Below, piece by piece: positions 61,333 to 64,000 of a stretch of DNA of 64,000 bases. The stretch is from Lacunisphaera sp. GTDB lineage: Bacteria > Verrucomicrobiota > Verrucomicrobiia > Opitutales > Opitutaceae. The DNA lies in contig JAQSCO010000056.1 of NCBI GenBank assembly GCA_029945445.1, positions 10,297 through 74,296 of the forward strand, given 5' to 3'. The position numbers and the translations under genes were made by a program. The stretch's first letter is position 1. The number at the start of each line of letters is the position of its first letter. Below the pieces are notes generated by a model that saw nothing but the letters and a program-made list of their open reading frames with translations, searched no databases and was not told the origin of the DNA.

Positions 61333-61721
61333 TCTTTTTTCATCGAGCTTCCGAATTTCTGCACAACAGCCGCGCCGCAATGTGGACAAGAATGCACAAC
61401 ATCCATCGAGGGCTTCCCCCTGTAAAGTGGGCGCCCGCAGCTCTCACAAAATTTCGGCGTCCGCAAATGAAGATAGGTGACAAAGCAGACGATGGGCAGA
61501 ACGAAAATAAATATCGGAGGCATCCACGCGAAAGCCCAACCAGCGAATAGGAAAAACCCTGCGCCGCTTCCGACGGCAAAAAGGGCATGAACCTTATTCT
61601 TCACTTTCGCATCTCGAACAAAGTGGAAGAACAGTGACTCGGCGAAACCGAGCACAATCGCGACGAGCGCCACCACGCAGAAAATAAGCGTGCGACCGGC
61701 AGGATCAGTGATCGATGGCAT
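61281..61721 (-). CDS. Cassette gene B: membrane protein with zinc ribbon and attC-encoded tail
   Basis: A 146-residue protein. Three hydrophobic segments (TLIFCVVALVAIVLGF, HALFAVGSGAGFFLFAGWAF, PIFIFVLPIVCFVTYL) are followed by a soluble zinc-ribbon-like region with paired cysteines C-E-S-C (FCESCGRPLY) and C-P-H-C (SCPHCGAAV). The last 17 residues, EPNQPPEPTAPSGRGSS, are the translation of the attC site, and the stop lies within it. Inner-membrane location expected. Function unknown. Confidence 0.78.
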   Translation of the reverse strand: MPSITDPAGRTLIFCVVALVAIVLGFAESLFFHFVRDAKVKNKVHALFAVGSGAGFFLFAGWAFAWMPPIFIFVLPIVCFVTYLHLRTPKFCESCGRPLYRGKPSMDVVHSCPHCGAAVVQKFGSSMKKEPNQPPEPTAPSGRGSS

Positions 61722-61735
61722 GTGCTCTTCCTTTG

Positions 61736-61805
61736 CCTAACGATTGAACTCAGACACGACTGGGAGCAGAGCTCCCGGTCGTTGTCTGTGGTGGCTGGAT
61801 CGCCT
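61736..61805 (-). other. attC site C
   Basis: 70 bp. Left box GCCTAAC (R' on the minus strand, GTTAGGC); right box GATCGCC, i.e. R'' GGCGATC on the minus strand, deviating from the usual AAC/GTT. Internal stem CAGACACGACTGGGAGC / GCTCCCGGTCGTTGTCTG is clear though imperfect. Confidence 0.82.
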
Positions 61806-62175
61806 CTTGTTCTGGCCAGCAGTCAACATGCACCGGACATTCGAAATCAGCGAGCATGCGCGTCTCTTCAGGATCGAATCCTAAGGCGCACTGATCCTCG
61901 TAATGGTAGGTGATACTGACCGTGAAGTCTGTCGCACCCGCGGCGCGAAGGATGGGCAGAAGCGGGTAGACCAAAGCGTGCAAATACCGGATACCATCTT
62001 TTTCTTTTTCTGGGACGTCGAAGCTGGCCGAACCCGATGGTAGAGGCTTCCCTCGATAGCGGCCATTGCTGCCGATGTCGCCGGGGTCCTCGCGATTCGA
62101 AAACGGCGCTGTAACAGACGACGGGCGGAACGACTCCCCGCAGGCTAAAAACGTAATCTGGGTGCGCTTAATCAT
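61750..62175 (-). CDS. Cassette gene C: hypothetical protein with attC-encoded tail
   Basis: A 141-residue protein with no signal peptide or membrane segment. The middle (GIRYLHALVYPLLPILRAAGATDFTVSITYHYEDQCALGFDPEE) looks like an alternating alpha/beta domain. The C-terminal residues QPPQTTTGSSAPSRV are read from the attC site. The start is 6 bp from the upstream core site, so it has almost no leader. I do not recognise the family. Confidence 0.68.
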   Translation of the reverse strand: MIKRTQITFLACGESFRPSSVTAPFSNREDPGDIGSNGRYRGKPLPSGSASFDVPEKEKDGIRYLHALVYPLLPILRAAGATDFTVSITYHYEDQCALGFDPEETRMLADFECPVHVDCWPEQEAIQPPQTTTGSSAPSRV

Positions 62176-62181
62176 TCTTCC

Positions 62182-62280
62182 GGCGATCGTTACAGGTGAG
62201 CCATGCCTGTGGCTGGCGCGAATCGGGCGCCGCCCGAGGCGTGACAGACATAGGCATTGCGCTCTAGCGGCTGGTTGGGC
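62182..62280 (-). other. attC site D
   Basis: 99 bp. Left box GGCGATC (R' GATCGCC on the minus strand, non-canonical) and right box GTTGGGC (R'' GCCCAAC). Internally longer than sites A, B and F, with GAGCCATGCC and GGCATTGCGCTC elements pairing. Confidence 0.78.
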
Positions 62281-62290
62281 TCCGTGGTTT

Positions 62291-62806
62291 TCAAACTGGA
62301 ATAGGTATAATGACGTGAATCGTCCTAGGACTCTTTTTGATCTGTGCCTTTTCGGGTTCAGTCACTTGATGACCAGAGGAATCGGCTAACCAAAGATAAA
62401 CGAAATCGCCATCGACCTTTCCTTGGACTGTATAAATACCGGCCGCGAGACTTACTTCCTTTGAAACACTAGCTGACCAGAAGTCTCTGCCGGCAATATA
62501 CATCGCGTTTCTAGTATACCGTAAAACTGCGTTATAGCGTCCGGGCGAAATCAGGACAAAAACCTTCGCAAGTTTACCGTCGCTGGTGCGCTCGATCCTG
62601 CGATCAACAAACTTATCGAGGGATATTTCATTCAGACTAGCGACGTCGAAGCACTCGCCTTTCGTCGAATCGGCGAGATAACTGACATCGAGCGCAAAGA
62701 CTGTGTGATTGGCGGCGTCATCGGGCGAATACTTCGCGTAGCCAGGGCCAATACATGACGCCAGACACAACGCCGCTAGACATAAAATTAGAGCCGAGAT
62801 CTTCAT
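62291..62806 (-). CDS. Cassette gene D: lipoprotein
   Basis: A 171-residue protein with a type II signal peptide and lipobox (ALILCLAALCLASC, Cys18), so anchored in a membrane through a lipidated cysteine. The mature part is beta-rich (KVFVLISPGRYNAVLRYTRN, SLAAGIYTVQGKVDGDFVYLWLAD), resembling carboxypeptidase-regulatory or DUF-type beta-sandwich domains of outer-membrane lipoproteins. The gene ends just before attC D. Function unknown. Confidence 0.78.
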   Translation of the reverse strand: MKISALILCLAALCLASCIGPGYAKYSPDDAANHTVFALDVSYLADSTKGECFDVASLNEISLDKFVDRRIERTSDGKLAKVFVLISPGRYNAVLRYTRNAMYIAGRDFWSASVSKEVSLAAGIYTVQGKVDGDFVYLWLADSSGHQVTEPEKAQIKKSPRTIHVIIPIPV

Positions 62807-62814
62807 GTTGTTTT

Positions 62815-62917
62815 GCCCAACGTCAAAGATGAGCCACGACCGTGGCTGGCGCGGCTCGTGCTGCTCGGAGCACGAGACGTGACAGCCATGGTCGTTGGCT
62901 CTGGCGCCTTGTTCGGC
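62815..62917 (-). other. attC site E
   Basis: 103 bp, bounded by GCCCAAC and GTTCGGC on the plus strand. Outer arms GAGCCACGAC / GTCGTTGGCTC and an inner palindrome GCTCGTGCTGCTCGG AGCACGAG give a long imperfect hairpin. Confidence 0.88.
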
Positions 62918-62920
62918 TTT

Positions 62921-63193
62921 TTAGTTCTTGTCCAAGAAATCAAGAAAGTCTCGGAGCTTTGGGTTCTTCGACAGTTCTTCTGCCTGACCTTTCGGAAGCA
63001 TAAAAATGCATGTGTCGATACCTTCCCGTAACCCGCGCACATAAACGCTTCTCTTTTCTTTTGGATAGCTGGCGACGTCTTTTCGTATCTGCGCCAGCGA
63101 CTCGTCGAGGATGGATGATGATGATTGAGCCATAAGATATCCGATGCTAAATGTGGAAACCGCTAGAAGAGCAGTAAGGAATGTCTTCTTCAT
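62921..63193 (-). CDS. Cassette gene E: small exported protein
   Basis: A 90-residue protein with a signal peptide (KKTFLTALLAVSTFSIGYLMAQ). The mature region is helical (SILDESLAQIRKDVASYPKEKRSVYVRGLREGIDTC ... KLRDFLDFLDKN). The ATG at 63193 is preferred because GAGGG lies 7 bp upstream; an ATG at 63199 is also possible. It overlaps or abuts the stop of gene F (63196), and no attC separates them, so both ride in one cassette. Function unknown. Confidence 0.7.
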   Translation of the reverse strand: MKKTFLTALLAVSTFSIGYLMAQSSSSILDESLAQIRKDVASYPKEKRSVYVRGLREGIDTCIFMLPKGQAEELSKNPKLRDFLDFLDKN

Positions 63194-63195
63194 CT

Positions 63196-63513
63196 TCATT
63201 CCCTCTTTGCGCACGAGATGACACGGCCCTTCTTCCAATCCGTGGCGATCCAAAGGCGAGCGACGTAATCACCATCTTTGCCTTTGCAGCGTGCGGAGAT
63301 ATACCACCCTGGCCCGTCTTTTGGATCTTCGCGGGAGGTCTTCGTGCCTTCGAGGACGGTGAGGCCTGGATAGCCAAACTGCTTTAGAATGTCCTGGACG
63401 CTCGAGCGTTCGATCCAGCCGAGGTCATCAGCTCGAGCTGTGGTAACGCATACAAGTATGAACGCGACGAAAGCGGCGAAATGCCGCGCATAGACTATTG
63501 AGGTAGTTTTCAT
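63196..63513 (-). CDS. Cassette gene F: small exported protein
   Basis: A 105-residue protein with a signal peptide (SIVYARHFAAFVAFILVCVTTARA). The mature domain includes GWIERSSVQDILKQFGYPGLTVLEGT and DGDYVARLWIATDWKKGRVISCAKRE, with two cysteines (RCKG, SCAK). It is the promoter-proximal gene of a two-gene cassette shared with gene E; the start is 11 bp from the core site. I do not recognise the family. Confidence 0.7.
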   Translation of the reverse strand: MKTTSIVYARHFAAFVAFILVCVTTARADDLGWIERSSVQDILKQFGYPGLTVLEGTKTSREDPKDGPGWYISARCKGKDGDYVARLWIATDWKKGRVISCAKRE

Positions 63514-63523
63514 TTTGTTTTTT

Positions 63524-63584
63524 GCCGAACGTTCAAGATGAGCCACGGCCGCTCGGGGCCGTTGGCTCTGGCGCCTGGTTAGGC
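63524..63584 (-). other. attC site F
   Basis: 61 bp, bounded by GCCGAAC and GTTAGGC on the plus strand. Internal sequence is nearly identical to sites A and B. Confidence 0.9.
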
Positions 63585-63591
63585 GGTTTTT

Positions 63592-64000
63592 TCATTCTTT
63601 GATATCGACATTGTGATACGAAGCTATGCGCCATCCAGTCGGTTCCTTCACGAACACCTCTTGCAGTCGCGTATGAATCTTACCGTCGGTCGCCGTCTTC
63701 ACGCCTGGCGGCATGCCCTTCAGCTCGCTGACCTCTGTAGAAATGTCGACGATCGCAATGTCTGGACGGACAAAATGAATTTTGTCCGCCGACATCGCCA
63801 ATTTGCTGCCACGAAAAAACGTGGCAAAGATCTCGGCGTGCCTTTCCTCGAACGCTTGATGACCATAAAAAACGCTCCCACGAATATTGGTGAAGCTACC
63901 CTCATCGGAAAAATTCGCGGAAAATGCCTTTGCATCACCGATATTCCACGCTCGCACCTGTTCAGCGATGATACGCCGAATCGATAAATCATCTTCGACC
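63592..64000 (-). CDS. Cassette gene G: SnoaL/NTF2-like (DUF4440-type) protein, truncated by window edge
   Basis: At least 135 residues, open to the window edge, so the N-terminus is missing. The sequence (IRRIIAEQVRAWNIGDAKAFSANFSDEGSFTNIRGSVFYGH..., then FVKEPTGWRIASYHNVDIKE) fits the SgcJ/EcaC-like branch of the NTF2 fold, a small alpha+beta cone that binds or turns over small ligands. In-frame residues upstream of a GTG at 63957 continue the family pattern, so that codon is not the true start. The gene stops 8 bp before attC F. Confidence 0.85.
   Translation of the reverse strand, partial: VEDDLSIRRIIAEQVRAWNIGDAKAFSANFSDEGSFTNIRGSVFYGHQAFEERHAEIFATFFRGSKLAMSADKIHFVRPDIAIVDISTEVSELKGMPPGVKTATDGKIHTRLQEVFVKEPTGWRIASYHNVDIKE

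Larger units (their letters stand above)
60946..64000 (-). mobile_element. Integron cassette array, distal end (six attC sites)
   Basis: Seven minus-strand genes or parts of genes are separated by six sites bounded by complementary R boxes (GCCTAAC-type and GTTAGGC-type) with internal palindromes. Read on the minus strand each gene is followed by its attC, so the integrase and attI should lie beyond the right edge. In four of the five complete cassettes, the 5' core and the R'' box of the cassette's own attC are exact reverse complements, as required for excision as a circle. Base composition is visibly less GC-rich than the rest of the window. No integrase gene is present within the window. 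Confidence 0.88.

Noticed and set aside
62803..63042. A 79-codon frame ending in GRGSSLTLGKTT
   Set aside because: It is a read-through of attC site E overlapping the end of cassette gene E in another frame, with no independent start signal.

Overview
The window is a GC-rich bacterial chromosome segment, most likely from a Verrucomicrobiota member near Opitutaceae. This is inferred from family content: a TonB-dependent receptor whose mature N-terminus carries VVLSPFQV, sodium:solute symporters, GxGYxYP proteins, DUF6807, PhyH and S51 proteins, and dispersed gtaggg...ccctac palindromes. No rRNA, tRNA, CRISPR or integrase gene is visible. The longest stretch without a CDS is about 243 bp (38725-38967), so the window is densely coded.

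Region 1 (0-17 kb, mostly minus strand) is a glycan uptake and breakdown block. It holds a secreted beta-propeller, an isochorismatase-like hydrolase, a symporter, a Tat-exported heparinase II/III-like lyase, a tandemly duplicated pair (lipocalin-like plus GxGYxYP protein, twice), a TonB receptor with a clear terminator, a LacI-type regulator and a sugar isomerase. Region 2 (17-30.7 kb, plus strand) looks like one operon: GH78 rhamnosidase, DUF6807, Tat-exported class V aminotransferase, sialidase-like propeller, a large unknown secreted protein, GH127 beta-L-arabinofuranosidase, M28 peptidase, symporter and alpha/beta hydrolase. Region 3 (30.7-44.6 kb) is mixed: a six-hairpin glycosidase, S51 peptidase, mutarotase-like protein, ABC exporter, Gfo/Idh oxidoreductase, a ferritin-like protein beside a PhyH dioxygenase, an AraC regulator and a large barrel protein. 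ATTTTCAT-type elements in front of several of these genes suggest a LacI regulon.

Region 4 (44.7-60.9 kb) is the most notable metabolic block: a dense corrinoid and tetrahydrofolate one-carbon cluster. It contains four intact and one truncated uroporphyrinogen-decarboxylase-fold methyltransferases, a corrinoid carrier, a reductive activator of corrinoid proteins, a methyl-H4folate:corrinoid methyltransferase-like protein and a methylene-H4folate reductase with a MetV-type zinc domain. A BHMT-like and a MetE-core-like methionine synthase, a Rieske oxygenase, an amidohydrolase, DUF1638 and an AraC regulator complete it. The inferred job is to strip methyl groups from an unknown methylated compound, pass them through the corrinoid protein to H4folate, and oxidise them or use them to make methionine. 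No MttB-type enzyme is present. The link to the neighbouring glycan genes (methylated sugars?) is speculation.

Region 5 (60.95-64.0 kb) changes character. GC content drops, genes are short and all on the minus strand, and they are separated by six attC recombination sites. This is the distal end of an integron cassette array, with the integrase expected to the right of the window. Cassettes encode small exported, membrane or unknown proteins; two proteins end in residues translated from the attC site itself. One cassette carries a matched but non-canonical core site (GATCGCC/GGCGATC).
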